NCBI RefSeq assembly: GCF_000169375.1
Contig: NZ_AAXY01000007.1
Coordinates: forward strand, 1-64,000
Length of the DNA stretch: 64,000 nt
DNA from: Marinobacter sp. ELB17
GTDB lineage: Bacteria > Pseudomonadota > Gammaproteobacteria > Pseudomonadales > Oleiphilaceae
Direction of reading: 5' to 3'
Part shown: one piece after another, positions 38,558 to 49,207 of the stretch
Numbering within the stretch: position 1 is the first letter of the stretch
How the letters are laid out: the number at the start of each line of letters is the position of its first letter
The notes under the pieces: generated by a model
Told to the model about the DNA's origin: nothing
Seen by the model: the letters and a program-made list of their open reading frames with translations, nothing else
Database searches by the model: none
Translations under genes and position numbers: made by a program

Positions 38558-40633
38558 TTAGACTTCACCGTAGCGGGTTTTTTCACCCAACCAGCGCCGC
38601 ACCAGGCCCTGCACCGCGGTTTTATTGCCCATGAGTCGCGGAGCTATTTCACGAACCACTTCAATCCAGTGCTGATCGCGCTCGAAATCAGCCAGCCTGA
38701 ACTGCATCATGCCGGTCTGGCGAGTACCCAAAACCTCACCGGGACCACGAATTTCAAGGTCTTTTTCCGCAATCACAAAACCGTCTTGGCTGTCGCGCAA
38801 GGCCTGCAGCCGCGCTTTACCGTTCAGCGATAGCGGTGGGTGGTACATCAGCACGCAGTAACTGGCTTGTTCGCCACGCCCTACACGGCCCCGCAACTGG
38901 TGCAACTGGGCCAGACCCAGGCGTTCAGGATTTTCAATAATGATCAGCGACGCGTTGGGCACATCCACCCCCACCTCTATGACGGTGGTGGCCACTAGAA
39001 GGTCTAACGCACCGCTCTTGAATTGCGCCATAACCTCGGCTTTTTCCTGACTTTTCAATCGCCCGTGAACCAATCCGATGCGCAGGTTTGGCAGGCGTTC
39101 GGCGAGCTCGGTCGCACTTACTTCTGCCGCCTGACACTGTAACACCTCGGATTCTTCAATCAGTGTGCACACCCAATAAGCCTGTCGCCCGGCCTGACAG
39201 GCATTGCGTACCCGCTCTACCACATCGTCACGGCGACCGTCGGGCACAACAATCGTTTCGATAGGTTTGCGCCCTGGAGGCAGCTCGTCAATGACCGATG
39301 TGTCCAGGTCGGCGTAAGCGCTCATGGCCAATGTACGCGGAATGGGCGTGGCAGTCATAATCAGCTGGTGGGGCGCCAGCTCGCCGGCGGCGCCTTTTTC
39401 CCGTAATGCCAGACGTTGATGCACACCAAAGCGGTGCTGCTCGTCAATAATCACCAGAGCCAAACGGTCAAATGCCACATCGTTCTGGAACAGCGCGTGG
39501 GTGCCAATAGCAATGCCGGCGGCACCGCTTGAAAGCGCCTCCAGGGCTTGCTGGCGCGCCTTGCCTTTCACTTTGCCCGACAGCCACGTGAGCTGGATAC
39601 CCAGCGGCGCAAGCCAGGCGCAAAAATTCTGGTAGTGCTGTTCCGCCAGAATTTCGGTGGGTGCCATCAATGCCACTTGAGTGCCCGCCGCAATGGCCTG
39701 CAAGGCCGCCAGCGCCGCGACCACGGTTTTGCCAGAGCCCACATCTCCTTGCACCAAACGCAGCATGGGTAGGGGCTGGGTAAGGTCCTGGCGGATTTCC
39801 TGAAGCACCTGGCGTTGAGCGCCGGTTAGGCGAAATGGCAAAGACTCTAGAAAGCGCTCGCTTAAATCGCCCTGCGGCAGCAACGGCAGCGCCTGGCGCG
39901 TCTGAATCTGTTCGCGCACTTGCAACAGACTTAGCTGGTGCGCCAGCAGTTCTTCCATCACCAACCGCTGCTGGGCTGGATGGCGTCCTTCCAGCAATTG
40001 CGCCACCGAAGCGCTAGCGGGTGGTGAATGCACCAGTTCTACCGCGGCGGTGATGGCCGGTAACTGATAGTCCACCAGTACCCAGGGCGGCAGCCAATCG
40101 TAAATGGGGTAACGCTTCAAATACGCCACCGCCTGCTGGCACAAGGCCCGCACCCGGGGCTGCTGAATACCCTCGGTAAGTGGGTATACCGGAGTTAATG
40201 TGGCGCTGCCTTCATCCGCCATAGGCGTCGGATTGGTCTGGTATTCGGGGTGATACAGTTCGTAGCCGGAACGGCCCGCCCGCACTTCGCCAAAACAGCG
40301 CACCTGGGTGCCTTCGGCAAACTGGTTCTTCTGGGCCGCGTTAAAATGAAAAAAGCGCAGACTGACAAAGCCGCTGTGGTCTTTGAGGGTAACCTGCAAG
40401 CTGCGGCGCCTGCCCATCACAATGTCGGTTTTCATGACCTCACCTTCCACCACCGCCACGTCGCCGATGCGCAGGCTGCCCATGGCTGTGATGCGGGTGC
40501 GATCTTCATAACGGTGAGGCAAGTGAAACAGCAAATCCTGAAGCGAGGCGATACCCAGCTTGCCCAGCTTTTCTGCAAGCGCGTTGCCCACGCCCTTCAG
40601 CTGAGTGACCGGTATATCGTCCAGTGCCGTCAT
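38558..40633 (-). CDS. recG: ATP-dependent DNA helicase RecG
   Basis: Branch-migrating helicase for fork and recombination intermediates. From ATG 40633 (MTALDDIPVTQLKGVGNALAE) the protein has 691 residues: an N-terminal wedge/OB domain, then Walker A GDVGSGKT, the DEAH-like DEQH box and ATPIPRTLAMS. The C-terminal helicase half carries VGVDVPNASLIIIE, QLRGRVGRG and the RecG TRG-type tail. It lies 7 bp downstream of oxyR and is probably co-transcribed. Confidence 0.96.
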   Translation of the reverse strand: MTALDDIPVTQLKGVGNALAEKLGKLGIASLQDLLFHLPHRYEDRTRITAMGSLRIGDVAVVEGEVMKTDIVMGRRRSLQVTLKDHSGFVSLRFFHFNAAQKNQFAEGTQVRCFGEVRAGRSGYELYHPEYQTNPTPMADEGSATLTPVYPLTEGIQQPRVRALCQQAVAYLKRYPIYDWLPPWVLVDYQLPAITAAVELVHSPPASASVAQLLEGRHPAQQRLVMEELLAHQLSLLQVREQIQTRQALPLLPQGDLSERFLESLPFRLTGAQRQVLQEIRQDLTQPLPMLRLVQGDVGSGKTVVAALAALQAIAAGTQVALMAPTEILAEQHYQNFCAWLAPLGIQLTWLSGKVKGKARQQALEALSSGAAGIAIGTHALFQNDVAFDRLALVIIDEQHRFGVHQRLALREKGAAGELAPHQLIMTATPIPRTLAMSAYADLDTSVIDELPPGRKPIETIVVPDGRRDDVVERVRNACQAGRQAYWVCTLIEESEVLQCQAAEVSATELAERLPNLRIGLVHGRLKSQEKAEVMAQFKSGALDLLVATTVIEVGVDVPNASLIIIENPERLGLAQLHQLRGRVGRGEQASYCVLMYHPPLSLNGKARLQALRDSQDGFVIAEKDLEIRGPGEVLGTRQTGMMQFRLADFERDQHWIEVVREIAPRLMGNKTAVQGLVRRWLGEKTRYGEV

Positions 40634-40640
40634 GGCCGGC

Positions 40641-41597
40641 CTAGCCCTTAGCCGCTGCTGGCTTGGCGGCACTTGCCTTTGCCACAACCCGGCACTGGCT
40701 CGCCGCCAGCGACAGCACGTCAATGGCTTTGGGCCGCGGGAAAGTCACCCTCCAAGCCAGAGCTACGGTCCGAAATGGCACGGGTGCAGCAAATGGCCGT
40801 ACCGCCAGCACACCTTCGTGATAGCGCATGCCGGTGGCCGCTGACAGCGGCACAACGGTCACACCCAAGCCCGAGGCTACCATATGGCGAATGGTTTCCA
40901 GCGAGCTGCCTTCGGTCACCAGCGCGGGGCCACTGCCTTCCCTGCGCCGGGTAACGGTTGCAACCAAAGGCGGGAAGGACTCCAGCACTTGGTCGCGGAA
41001 GCAGTGCCCCGGCCCCAACAGCAGAAGCTGCTCTTGCGCCAACTGCTCCGCGGTAATTTCATTGCAGGCGGTCAGCGGATGATCTGCCGGCAGTAGCACC
41101 ACAAAGGGTTCGTCATAAAGCGGCAGGGTAACCACTTCGGCTTCCTCAAACGGCAGCGCCACAATGATGGCGTCCAGTTCTGAATGGCGCAGTTTCTGGC
41201 GCAGACTCGCGGTGTAGTTTTCCTCTATATACAACGACATATCTGGCGCCGCGCGCCGCAGCTCCGGCAGTAAATGCGGAAACAGGTAGGGACCTATGGT
41301 GTAAATGGCCCCGACCTTTAGCGGAGAGCTAAGCTGGTTTTTGCCATCCTGCGCCAGGTCTTTAATCACACCCACCTGGTCCAGTACCCGCTGCGCCTGC
41401 TCAACAATGCGCAGCCCGCTTTCGGTGACCCGAATGTTGCTTTTACTGCGCTCAAACAATGGGATACCCAACTCTTCTTCAAGCTTTCGTACCGCCACAC
41501 TGAGGGTGGGCTGACTAACGTGACAACGCTCCGCGGCGCGGCCAAAATGCCTTTCACGGGCAAGCGTAACAACGTATCGTAACTCGGTAAGAGTCAT
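40641..41597 (-). CDS. oxyR: OxyR-type LysR peroxide regulator lacking the second redox cysteine
   Basis: 318-residue LysR-family regulator whose winged HTH (RHFGRAAERCHVSQPTLSVAVRKLEEELG) and effector domain match OxyR. The peroxidatic Cys199 is present in GPGHCFRDQ, at exactly E. coli numbering. The resolving position 208 is Phe (RDQVLESFPP) instead of Cys. Other cysteines are at 25, 178 and 302. In E. coli the C199-C208 disulfide locks the active form, so sensing here may run through a sulfenic acid or another partner. The oxyR-recG order is common in pseudomonads. Confidence 0.9.
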   Translation of the reverse strand: MTLTELRYVVTLARERHFGRAAERCHVSQPTLSVAVRKLEEELGIPLFERSKSNIRVTESGLRIVEQAQRVLDQVGVIKDLAQDGKNQLSSPLKVGAIYTIGPYLFPHLLPELRRAAPDMSLYIEENYTASLRQKLRHSELDAIIVALPFEEAEVVTLPLYDEPFVVLLPADHPLTACNEITAEQLAQEQLLLLGPGHCFRDQVLESFPPLVATVTRRREGSGPALVTEGSSLETIRHMVASGLGVTVVPLSAATGMRYHEGVLAVRPFAAPVPFRTVALAWRVTFPRPKAIDVLSLAASQCRVVAKASAAKPAAAKG

Positions 41598-41671
41598 GGC
41601 GGGCTCCAGTGCTGAACAGCGTTCGGTGTCTGATTTATCTATGGTTCAAAGCATAAGGATTGATATTGTCT

Positions 41672-42550
41672 ATGGCAATCGCTGAAAGCCTGAAAAACCA
41701 ACGAATTTTGCTGGCAGGGTGCGGCAATCTGGGGGGCGCCATTGCGACCCTGCTACTGCAATCCGGAGCCAACGTGTTCGGCCTGCGTCGCAGAACGGAT
41801 CAACTACCCCAAGGTGTTACGCCGGTAGCTGCGGATTTAACCCTGCCCGCAACCCTGAAAAACACACTGCCGCCACGGCTGGATCAGGTTATTTATTGCC
41901 TGACGCCGTCGGATTATACCGCGCAGGGCTACCACGCAGCCTATGTGGAAGGCCTGGAAAATCTGCTCTATGAATTACAGGGCCAGACACCAAACCGACT
42001 GTTCTTTATTAGCAGCACCGGAGTTTACGGGCAAGACGATAACGGTTGGGTAGATGAGGAAAGTGCTACACAGCCGGGCGGTTTCAGCGGCCGGCAGGTG
42101 TTGCTGGGAGAGCAGACGGCCTTGGCCAGCCGTATTCCCGCCACAGTGGTCCGGTTCAGCGGCATTTATGGCCCGTCACGCCAGAGTTTTCTGCAAGCGG
42201 TGATGGATGGGCGACTGAATCCTCCGGACCATTCAAATTACAGCAACCGAATTCACGAACAAGACGCCATTCGGGCTATCGTGCATTTAAGCACCATGGC
42301 GGCGGCCGGTGAAACCCTGCAATCCTGCTATCTGGCCAGCGACTGCGAGCCGGTACGACTGGATCAAGTGGTGCGATGGGTTCGCCAACATACCGATTGC
42401 GAAGAGCCAGCCGGGGACGCTCGCAGTGGTGGCCGGGTGGGCAGCAAACTGTGCAGTAACCGGCGTCTGTTGAAAACCGGCTTTGAATTCCGGTATCCGG
42501 ACTTCCGCGCCGGATACCGTGAACTGATCGATCAACGCAAGGGCGCTTAG
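41672..42550 (+). CDS. SDR/NAD-dependent epimerase-like oxidoreductase
   Basis: About 292-residue atypical short-chain dehydrogenase (YeeZ-like). Its nucleotide-binding motif is [17 protein letters not shown] at the N-terminus, with [11 protein letters not shown] (active-site Ser and YxxxK-region equivalent) and [12 protein letters not shown]. Substrate is unknown. Start choice is uncertain: AAGGA at 41655 is 6 nt from TTG 41666 and 12 nt from ATG 41672. It is divergent from oxyR; its stop overlaps the ridA-like gene by 4 bp tail to tail. Confidence 0.82.
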   Translation: MAIAESLKNQRILLAGCGNLGGAIATLLLQSGANVFGLRRRTDQLPQGVTPVAADLTLPATLKNTLPPRLDQVIYCLTPSDYTAQGYHAAYVEGLENLLYELQGQTPNRLFFISSTGVYGQDDNGWVDEESATQPGGFSGRQVLLGEQTALASRIPATVVRFSGIYGPSRQSFLQAVMDGRLNPPDHSNYSNRIHEQDAIRAIVHLSTMAAAGETLQSCYLASDCEPVRLDQVVRWVRQHTDCEEPAGDARSGGRVGSKLCSNRRLLKTGFEFRYPDFRAGYRELIDQRKGA

Positions 42551-42933
42551 GTCAGCACCATCACCGCTTCCATTTCGATGGGTACGCCTTTGGGTAGCGC
42601 AGCAACGGCCATCGCTGCGCGAGCCGGGTAAGGCTTTTGGAAGTAGGTGGCCATGATTTCGTTCACAACCGCGAAATTGGCCAGATCGATCATATAAATG
42701 TTCAACTTGACGATGTCCTGCAATGAGCCGCCGGATGCAACACAAACCGCCTTCAGGTTGTCGAATACCTGACGGGCGTTTGCCGCAAAATCGCCCTGTA
42801 CCAGTTCCATGGTTTCTGGCACCAGCGGAATCTGACCAGAAATGTACACGGTATCGCCAGCCTTCACAGCCTGAGAATAAGGCCCTATTGCCTGCGGTGC
42901 ATTTTCGGTTTCAATAATCGATTTGTTGGTCAT
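42547..42933 (-). CDS. RidA-family enamine/imine deaminase
   Basis: 128-residue YjgF/YER057c/UK114 protein that hydrolyses reactive enamines such as 2-aminoacrylate formed by PLP enzymes. It has [27 protein letters not shown] at the N-terminus, the arginine-containing [17 protein letters not shown] (catalytic Arg near 104) and the end motif IEMEAV. It is downstream of spoT on the same strand with a 100-bp gap, a common gammaproteobacterial order. Confidence 0.94.
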   Translation of the reverse strand: MTNKSIIETENAPQAIGPYSQAVKAGDTVYISGQIPLVPETMELVQGDFAANARQVFDNLKAVCVASGGSLQDIVKLNIYMIDLANFAVVNEIMATYFQKPYPARAAMAVAALPKGVPIEMEAVMVLT

Positions 42934-43033
42934 GGTTATTTATATCCCTGTTGTTAATAAATAAAAATCCTCACCCGCCATAACGCCGGGTGTCAAATCT
43001 GACAAACCTACGATAGCAGAGACCTGGGTGCCT

Positions 43034-45181
43034 TTAGTAGCGAACCCGGCTGATGTGGGTAACCGCCCGGATATTGCGTACCCGTCGCATTACCCGCGCC
43101 AGATGGTGCCGGCCGGTCACGTGCACCACCAGGCTGACAACGCCAAAACGGGCGTTTTGATCTTCCACGTTAATGCGTTCAATATTGCCGTCGGCCATCG
43201 CTACTGCGCTGGCCATTTCCGCAATAATGCCACGCTGCCGCTCCATTTCCACCCGCAACTCTACTGAAAACTGATCGGTAATATCCTTGGCCCATTTCAG
43301 ATCGGTCAGCATGGCCCTACCCTGCTCGTCGTCTGGCAGATGTGAGCAGGTATCCGAGTGAATCACCATGCCGTTACCCGAATCCATGGTGCCCACAATC
43401 GGGTCACCAGGAATGGGCTTGCAGCAGCTGGCAAATTTCAGCAGCAGGCCGTCTGAGCCGCAAATGGTTACCGGGCCCTGGCGCCCACTCTCCTCAATCG
43501 CGCCAGCCGCCGGGGCTTCACCCTCGGCCTCGGGCGCGCCCACCACCAACTGGCGCGCCACCAGAAACGCCATGCGGTTACCGAGGCCAATCTCGCTAAT
43601 CAGATCCTCGAAGCTGTTAACCTGATTGTGAGCCACAACCCGCTGTTTCTGAGCCTCTGTAATGTCACCCAGACGCGTATTAAAGCCCTTCAGAGAACGC
43701 TTGAGCAGCGTATGCCCCAGTTCCAGAGACTCAGTATGCTTATCGCTTTTAACCACATGGCGAATACTGCCACGAGCCTTACCGGTTACCACAAAGTTGA
43801 GCCAGGCGGAGTTCGGCCTGGCGCCGGGCGCGGTAATGATTTCCACCGTTTGCCCGCTTTGCAGAGGCTGGCTTAGCGAGCCCAGGTTGCGGTTGATGCG
43901 GCAAGCCACAGTGGCATTGCCAATATCGGTATGGATGGCATAGGCAAAATCCACCGGCGTGGCACCGCCGGGCAGTTCCATAATTTTTCCGCGCGGCGTA
44001 AACACGTAAATTTCGTCAGGAAACAGGTCTTCTTTAACGCTTTCAATAAACTCTAGCGAGTCATCAGCGCGCTCGCGCATTTCCATCAGGCCTTTCACCC
44101 AGCGGTCTACCCGGGCCTGGTTCACGCTGGTGCCGTTAGACGGCTCATTCTTGTACAGCCAATGAGCGGCAATACCGTTGTTGGCAATGTTCTCCATTTC
44201 TTCCGTGCGAATCTGAACTTCGATATTCACGTGCATACCAAACAAGGTGGTGTGCAGCGACTGATAGCCGTTCACCTTGGGCATGGCAATATAGTCTTTG
44301 AAACGCCCGGGCATGGGCTTATACAAGCTGTGCACGGCACCCAGGATTCGATAACAATCGTCTTCGTTGTCGGTAATGATGCGGAACGCGTATACATCCA
44401 TGATTTCATGGAATGATTTCTGCTTGAACTTCATCTTGTTATAAATGCTGTTCAAGTGTTTTTCGCGCCCTAAAATCCGGCCGGGCATGCCCCGCTCTTC
44501 CAGCTTTTCGTGCAGGCGGCCACGAATTTCATCGATGATTTCCCGATGGCTGCCGCGCAGCTTGGTCACCGCTTTGGAAATGAACTTCGAACGCATGGGA
44601 TACATCGTCGAGAACCCAAGGTCTTCCAGCTCCGTCGAAATGCTATGCATGCCCAGGCGATTGGCGATGGGTGCGTAAATGTCCAATGTTTCAGTAGCGA
44701 TGCGTTTACGCTTTTCATAGGGCATAGGGCCCAAGGTGCGCATGTTGTGCAGGCGGTCCGCCAGTTTTACCAGAATCACGCGAATATCGCGGGCCATGGC
44801 CAGCGTCATTTTCTGGAAGTTTTCGGCTTGGGCTTCGGCGCGGGTGCGAAATTCAATCTGGGTCAGCTTACTGACGCCATCCACCAGCTCGGCGACATCC
44901 TCACCGAACTGGTCAGCGAGCGCATCTTTGGGTATGCCGGTGTCTTCAATCACATCGTGCAGCATGGCGGCCATCAGGCTTTGATGATCCAGCCGCATTT
45001 CAGCAAGAATGCGGGCGACTGCCAAGGGATGGCTTATGTAACGATCACCACTCTTGCGCATTTGCCCTTCGTGGGCCTGTTCCGCAAAGTAATACGCTCG
45101 GCGCACCTGATTGATGCGATTGGTGTCCAGATAGCTGCTCAGCTCTCTGGTTAACATGTCTACCGCTGCTTCTGATGACAC
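43034..45181 (-). CDS. spoT: Bifunctional (p)ppGpp synthetase/hydrolase SpoT
   Basis: RelA/SpoT homologue of 715 residues. The hydrolase HD motif HDVIEDT is intact near residue 69, and the synthetase domain has RFKDYIAMPKVNGYQSLHTT. The TGS domain has GATPVDFAYAIHTDIG, and the C-terminal ACT domain ends in IRAVTHISRVRY. The start is GTG 45181 with AGGTGAGGG upstream; ATG 45157 is an alternative. It is downstream of rpoZ behind a terminator. DksA, its partner in the stringent response, is also encoded in this window. Confidence 0.96.
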   Translation of the reverse strand: MSSEAAVDMLTRELSSYLDTNRINQVRRAYYFAEQAHEGQMRKSGDRYISHPLAVARILAEMRLDHQSLMAAMLHDVIEDTGIPKDALADQFGEDVAELVDGVSKLTQIEFRTRAEAQAENFQKMTLAMARDIRVILVKLADRLHNMRTLGPMPYEKRKRIATETLDIYAPIANRLGMHSISTELEDLGFSTMYPMRSKFISKAVTKLRGSHREIIDEIRGRLHEKLEERGMPGRILGREKHLNSIYNKMKFKQKSFHEIMDVYAFRIITDNEDDCYRILGAVHSLYKPMPGRFKDYIAMPKVNGYQSLHTTLFGMHVNIEVQIRTEEMENIANNGIAAHWLYKNEPSNGTSVNQARVDRWVKGLMEMRERADDSLEFIESVKEDLFPDEIYVFTPRGKIMELPGGATPVDFAYAIHTDIGNATVACRINRNLGSLSQPLQSGQTVEIITAPGARPNSAWLNFVVTGKARGSIRHVVKSDKHTESLELGHTLLKRSLKGFNTRLGDITEAQKQRVVAHNQVNSFEDLISEIGLGNRMAFLVARQLVVGAPEAEGEAPAAGAIEESGRQGPVTICGSDGLLLKFASCCKPIPGDPIVGTMDSGNGMVIHSDTCSHLPDDEQGRAMLTDLKWAKDITDQFSVELRVEMERQRGIIAEMASAVAMADGNIERINVEDQNARFGVVSLVVHVTGRHHLARVMRRVRNIRAVTHISRVRY

Positions 45182-45208
45182 CGCGCCCTCACCTATTTAT
45201 GAACCCCG

Positions 45209-45243
45209 GAAACAAAAAAACCCGAATGCATGCATTCGGGTCC
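45209..45243 (-). terminator. Terminator between rpoZ and spoT, 20-bp perfect palindrome
   Basis: CCCGAATGCATGCATTCGGG is a perfect 20-bp palindrome. On the minus strand it is followed by seven Ts just before the spoT ribosome site, so it should partly terminate rpoZ transcripts ahead of spoT. Confidence 0.82.
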
Positions 45244-45315
45244 TTCCATAGTCCTTAAAGCACGCTGCTATAGTGACACTATAAAACCGTGTGGACAGAT
45301 TTCAATGCCTTATTA

Positions 45316-45528
45316 CTAATCGTCTAAGTCTTCGGTCAGCAACGAACGGCTGACCAAACCCGCAGCGATTTCACGCAGCGCAATAACAGTCGGCTTGTCG
45401 TTTTCTGGCGGCACCATGGGCTCCGCACCTTTGGTGGCAATCTGGCGCGCGCGCTTGGTAGCCAGCATCACCAGCTGAAAGCGGTTATCAACGTGTTCAA
45501 GACAATCTTCAACGGTAACTCGTGCCAT
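45316..45528 (-). CDS. rpoZ: RNA polymerase omega subunit
   Basis: 70-residue omega subunit that assists RNAP assembly and contributes to one ppGpp site. It starts [20 protein letters not shown] and has [14 protein letters not shown] and [14 protein letters not shown]. The ATG at 45528 is preceded by GGGGAAA; the longer open frame has no family similarity. The order gmk-rpoZ-spoT matches E. coli. Confidence 0.97.
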   Translation of the reverse strand: MARVTVEDCLEHVDNRFQLVMLATKRARQIATKGAEPMVPPENDKPTVIALREIAAGLVSRSLLTEDLDD

Positions 45529-45611
45529 GATTTCCCCGACAAATAGAATGACTAATTTTGCACACCAGCCAGTGTACTGCCAGGCGATCAATTTGTATAC
45601 CGTAAAAGCCC

Positions 45612-46301
<690 letters not shown>

Positions 46302-46447
46302 TTAAGGCGGAAATTATACGGCGTTTGACCTGGCTCCGCACCCTAGTGCAGCCCAACTGCTACCATTGGCGCAACCGACCCATCTTGCCGTCACCGTGCG
46401 GAGACCCTGCCATGGCACAGCAAAAATCTGCACCAAAAGGAAACACC

Positions 46448-47524
46448 ATGACAAAGCCACTCAATTCTCTGAAAGTTCTGGATTTAAGTACACTGCTACC
46501 GGGGCCCTTCGCCACCATGATGCTCGCCGATCTTGGCGCAGAGGTACTAACGATTCAAGCCCCGGATCGCGTTGATTTGGTTCGCACCATGCCGCCCTTC
46601 GACGGCGATCTGGCCACCGGGTATTCCCTGTTAAACCGCGGTAAAAAGTCGTTGAAGCTAAACCTGAAAGATCCGTCTGCGGTGGCCTTGGTAAAAACAC
46701 TGGTTGCCGATTACGACATTGTGGTGGAGCAGTTCCGGCCCGGTGTGATGAACCGCCTCGGGCTCGATTATGAAACCTTGCGCGCGATCAACCCCGGTCT
46801 TATTTACTGCGCCATTACCGGCTACGGCCAAACCGGGCCTTACAGAAATCGCGCTGGCCACGACATCAATTATCTTTCGCTGTCAGGCGTTGCCAGCCAT
46901 TGCGGCCGCAAAGCCGGCGGGCCGCCACCCATGGGCATTCAAATTGCCGATATTGCAGGCGGCTCCCACCACGCCGTAATGGGCATACTGGCGGCCGTTA
47001 TTCAGCGCCAGCAAACCGGACGGGGCGTATTTATTGATATCAGCATGACCGATGCTGCGTTTGCGCTGAACGCGATGGCTGGCGCCGCAGCCATCGCCGG
47101 CGGCACCGATCAGAAGCCGGAACAGGCGCTACTTAACGGTGGCAGCTTCTATGACTATTACCAGACCAGCGACAACCGCTGGCTATCGATTGGCAGCCTG
47201 GAGCCTCAGTTTTCAAAGCGCCTGCTCGACACCCTCGAGTTGCCCAAACTGGCAGAGTTGGCACAGAGCCCGAAAGCCGAGGATCAGCAAACGCTGAAAA
47301 ACGCGCTTGGGGCCAAAATTTCCGAACACACCCTGGGCCACTGGCAAACGCTTTTCCAAACCCAGGACGCCTGCGTGGAACCGGTGCTAAGCATTGCAGA
47401 GGCCGCAAATCACCCGCAAATAAAAGCCCGTGGCCTGGTGCGTGATGTTGACCGCGGGGATGGCGTTATGCAGAAACAGATCGGCAGCCCGATCCGATTC
47501 GTAACAGAAGTGGACCCACACTAG
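46448..47524 (+). CDS. Class III CoA-transferase (CaiB/BaiF family)
   Basis: 358-residue acyl-CoA:carboxylate CoA-transferase. It has LKVLDLSTLLPGPFATMMLADLGAEV at the N-terminus, LNRGKKSLKLNLK, FRPGVMNRLGLDYE and the Asp of RAGHDINYLSLSG expected to form the acyl-anhydride. The GGG-type loop lies in the middle of the protein. ATG 46448 is preceded by AAAAGGAAA; an in-frame ATG at 46412 would add 12 residues. Substrate is unknown. The photolyase-like gene starts 12 bp after its stop, so the two are likely co-transcribed. Confidence 0.9.
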   Translation: MTKPLNSLKVLDLSTLLPGPFATMMLADLGAEVLTIQAPDRVDLVRTMPPFDGDLATGYSLLNRGKKSLKLNLKDPSAVALVKTLVADYDIVVEQFRPGVMNRLGLDYETLRAINPGLIYCAITGYGQTGPYRNRAGHDINYLSLSGVASHCGRKAGGPPPMGIQIADIAGGSHHAVMGILAAVIQRQQTGRGVFIDISMTDAAFALNAMAGAAAIAGGTDQKPEQALLNGGSFYDYYQTSDNRWLSIGSLEPQFSKRLLDTLELPKLAELAQSPKAEDQQTLKNALGAKISEHTLGHWQTLFQTQDACVEPVLSIAEAANHPQIKARGLVRDVDRGDGVMQKQIGSPIRFVTEVDPH

Positions 47525-47536
47525 TGACAGAGCGCC

Positions 47537-49039
47537 ATGCACCCAGAGCAAAATTTCATCAATGCAGTCTGGTTCAAACGCGATCTCAGGCTAGCGGACC
47601 ACGCACCTTTGCAAGCCGCCTGCCATGCGGGGCTGCCCGTGATGTTGTTGTATATGGTAGAGCCCTCTCAGCGACAGAACCCGCACCTGAGCTTGCGCCA
47701 CTGGCGCTTTATCATGAAATCGATCAGCGACATGAACCTTCAGCTCAACCGAGCCGGATGTGAGGCTGGCGTTGCCTTGGTACACGGTGAATGCATTGAA
47801 TCCCTGACCCGACTGCAACAGCGCTACAGCCTTCACACGCTGTTCAGCCATGAAGAAACCGGCGATGCCAGCACCTTCGAACGTGACCAACAGGTCGCAC
47901 ACTGGTGCCAGCAGCAGGATGTAAACTGGCAGGAATTTACCACAAATGCCGTGATTCGGGGGGTATTTAATCGCGATGGCTGGGACCGCCACTGGCAGCA
48001 GGTCATGGGCGCACCGCAGCAAAACGCTGACCTGAGGCAGCTTCGTGTTATACGCCCAACAGCCCTGCCCGACTGGCAACCGCCCAGCGAATGGCAGCAA
48101 GCCAACTCGCAGTTTCAAACGGGCGGAGAGCTCGCCGCAAACCAGTGGATGGAAAGCTTTTTCAATGCTCGGGGCCGCTTCTACAGTGGCTCTGTGTCTA
48201 GCCCCATCGCGAGCCGCACCTTTTGTTCGCGGCTTTCACCCTACCTGGCTTTTGGCAATATCAGCCTGCGCCAGGCCTATCAGCAGTATCGCGCCAACCG
48301 ACAAAAGGCCGGCTGGGACCGCTCACTGCGGGCCTTTGCCTCGCGCTTGCACTGGCACTGCCATTTCATTCAAAAATTTGAAAGCGAATGCGCTATGGAG
48401 CAGCGGCCGGTGAATCGCGGCTACCTGACCTACCCCTACCGCACAGACGACGGCGTAAACGCCGACCTGGCAGCTTGGCAAGACGGTCGCACCGGCTACC
48501 CGCTGGTAGACGCCTGTATGCGCTGCCTGCAAGCCACCGGCTACATCAACTTTCGCATGCGCGCCATGCTGGTGAGTTTTCTGTGCCATTTACTGAATAT
48601 TGACTGGCAACGGGGCGTGCACCACCTGGCGCGGCTGTTTCTGGATTACGAACCGGGTATTCATTATTCGCAGTTCCAAATGCAGGCTGGGCTCACGGGC
48701 ATCAACACCATCCGGATTTATAACCCGGTGCTGCAGTCCCAAGAGCAAGACCCACAGGGCACGTTTATTCGCCAGTGGGTGCCGGAGTTGGCAGAGCTTC
48801 CAGACACATTATTGCATCAGCCGTGGTTACTGACGCCGATGGAAGAACAGATGTTTGATTTACAGATTAGCCAGCATTACCCGGCACCCTTGTTCGAGCT
48901 TGCGCCTGCTTACGCAGCAGCGCGTGATCGCCTTTGGGATTGGCGCAGCCGGCCGGACGTAAAACAGGAAGCCGGGCGCGTATTACAACGCCACGTGAAC
49001 GCCCCCGGCAGTAACAACTTGCATCAAAGAAGACGCTAA
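47537..49039 (+). CDS. Cryptochrome/photolyase-family flavoprotein
   Basis: 500-residue protein with an N-terminal photolyase Rossmann domain ([16 protein letters not shown]) and a C-terminal FAD-binding domain ([56 protein letters not shown]). This supports light-driven DNA repair or a light-sensing cryptochrome; the sequence alone cannot decide. The stop codon overlaps the next ATG (TAATG), coupling it to a DUF2256 mini-protein, a pairing common for this photolyase group. Confidence 0.9.
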   Translation: MHPEQNFINAVWFKRDLRLADHAPLQAACHAGLPVMLLYMVEPSQRQNPHLSLRHWRFIMKSISDMNLQLNRAGCEAGVALVHGECIESLTRLQQRYSLHTLFSHEETGDASTFERDQQVAHWCQQQDVNWQEFTTNAVIRGVFNRDGWDRHWQQVMGAPQQNADLRQLRVIRPTALPDWQPPSEWQQANSQFQTGGELAANQWMESFFNARGRFYSGSVSSPIASRTFCSRLSPYLAFGNISLRQAYQQYRANRQKAGWDRSLRAFASRLHWHCHFIQKFESECAMEQRPVNRGYLTYPYRTDDGVNADLAAWQDGRTGYPLVDACMRCLQATGYINFRMRAMLVSFLCHLLNIDWQRGVHHLARLFLDYEPGIHYSQFQMQAGLTGINTIRIYNPVLQSQEQDPQGTFIRQWVPELAELPDTLLHQPWLLTPMEEQMFDLQISQHYPAPLFELAPAYAAARDRLWDWRSRPDVKQEAGRVLQRHVNAPGSNNLHQRRR

Positions 49040-49188
49040 TGGCCGCCAAAAAACCTTTGCCGCAAAAAACCTGCCCCACCTGCGGGCGCCCTTTCAACTG
49101 GCGTAAAAAGTGGCAAAACTGCTGGGACGAAGTGGTGCACTGCTCAGAGCGCTGCCGGCGCAATCGTAATCGGGGAAAAACCGGTTAA
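49039..49188 (+). CDS. DUF2256 zinc-ribbon mini-protein
   Basis: 49-residue ORF ([19 protein letters not shown]...) with CPTCG and CSERC, a probable four-cysteine metal site, and a basic tail RRNRNRGKTG. It starts on the last base of the photolyase stop (TAATG), so reinitiation is likely. DUF2256 genes recurrently neighbour photolyase/cryptochrome genes; a role in that flavoprotein's function is guilt by association. Confidence 0.88.
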   Translation: MAAKKPLPQKTCPTCGRPFNWRKKWQNCWDEVVHCSERCRRNRNRGKTG

Positions 49189-49207
49189 CGAGCAAACCAA
49201 TGACGTT

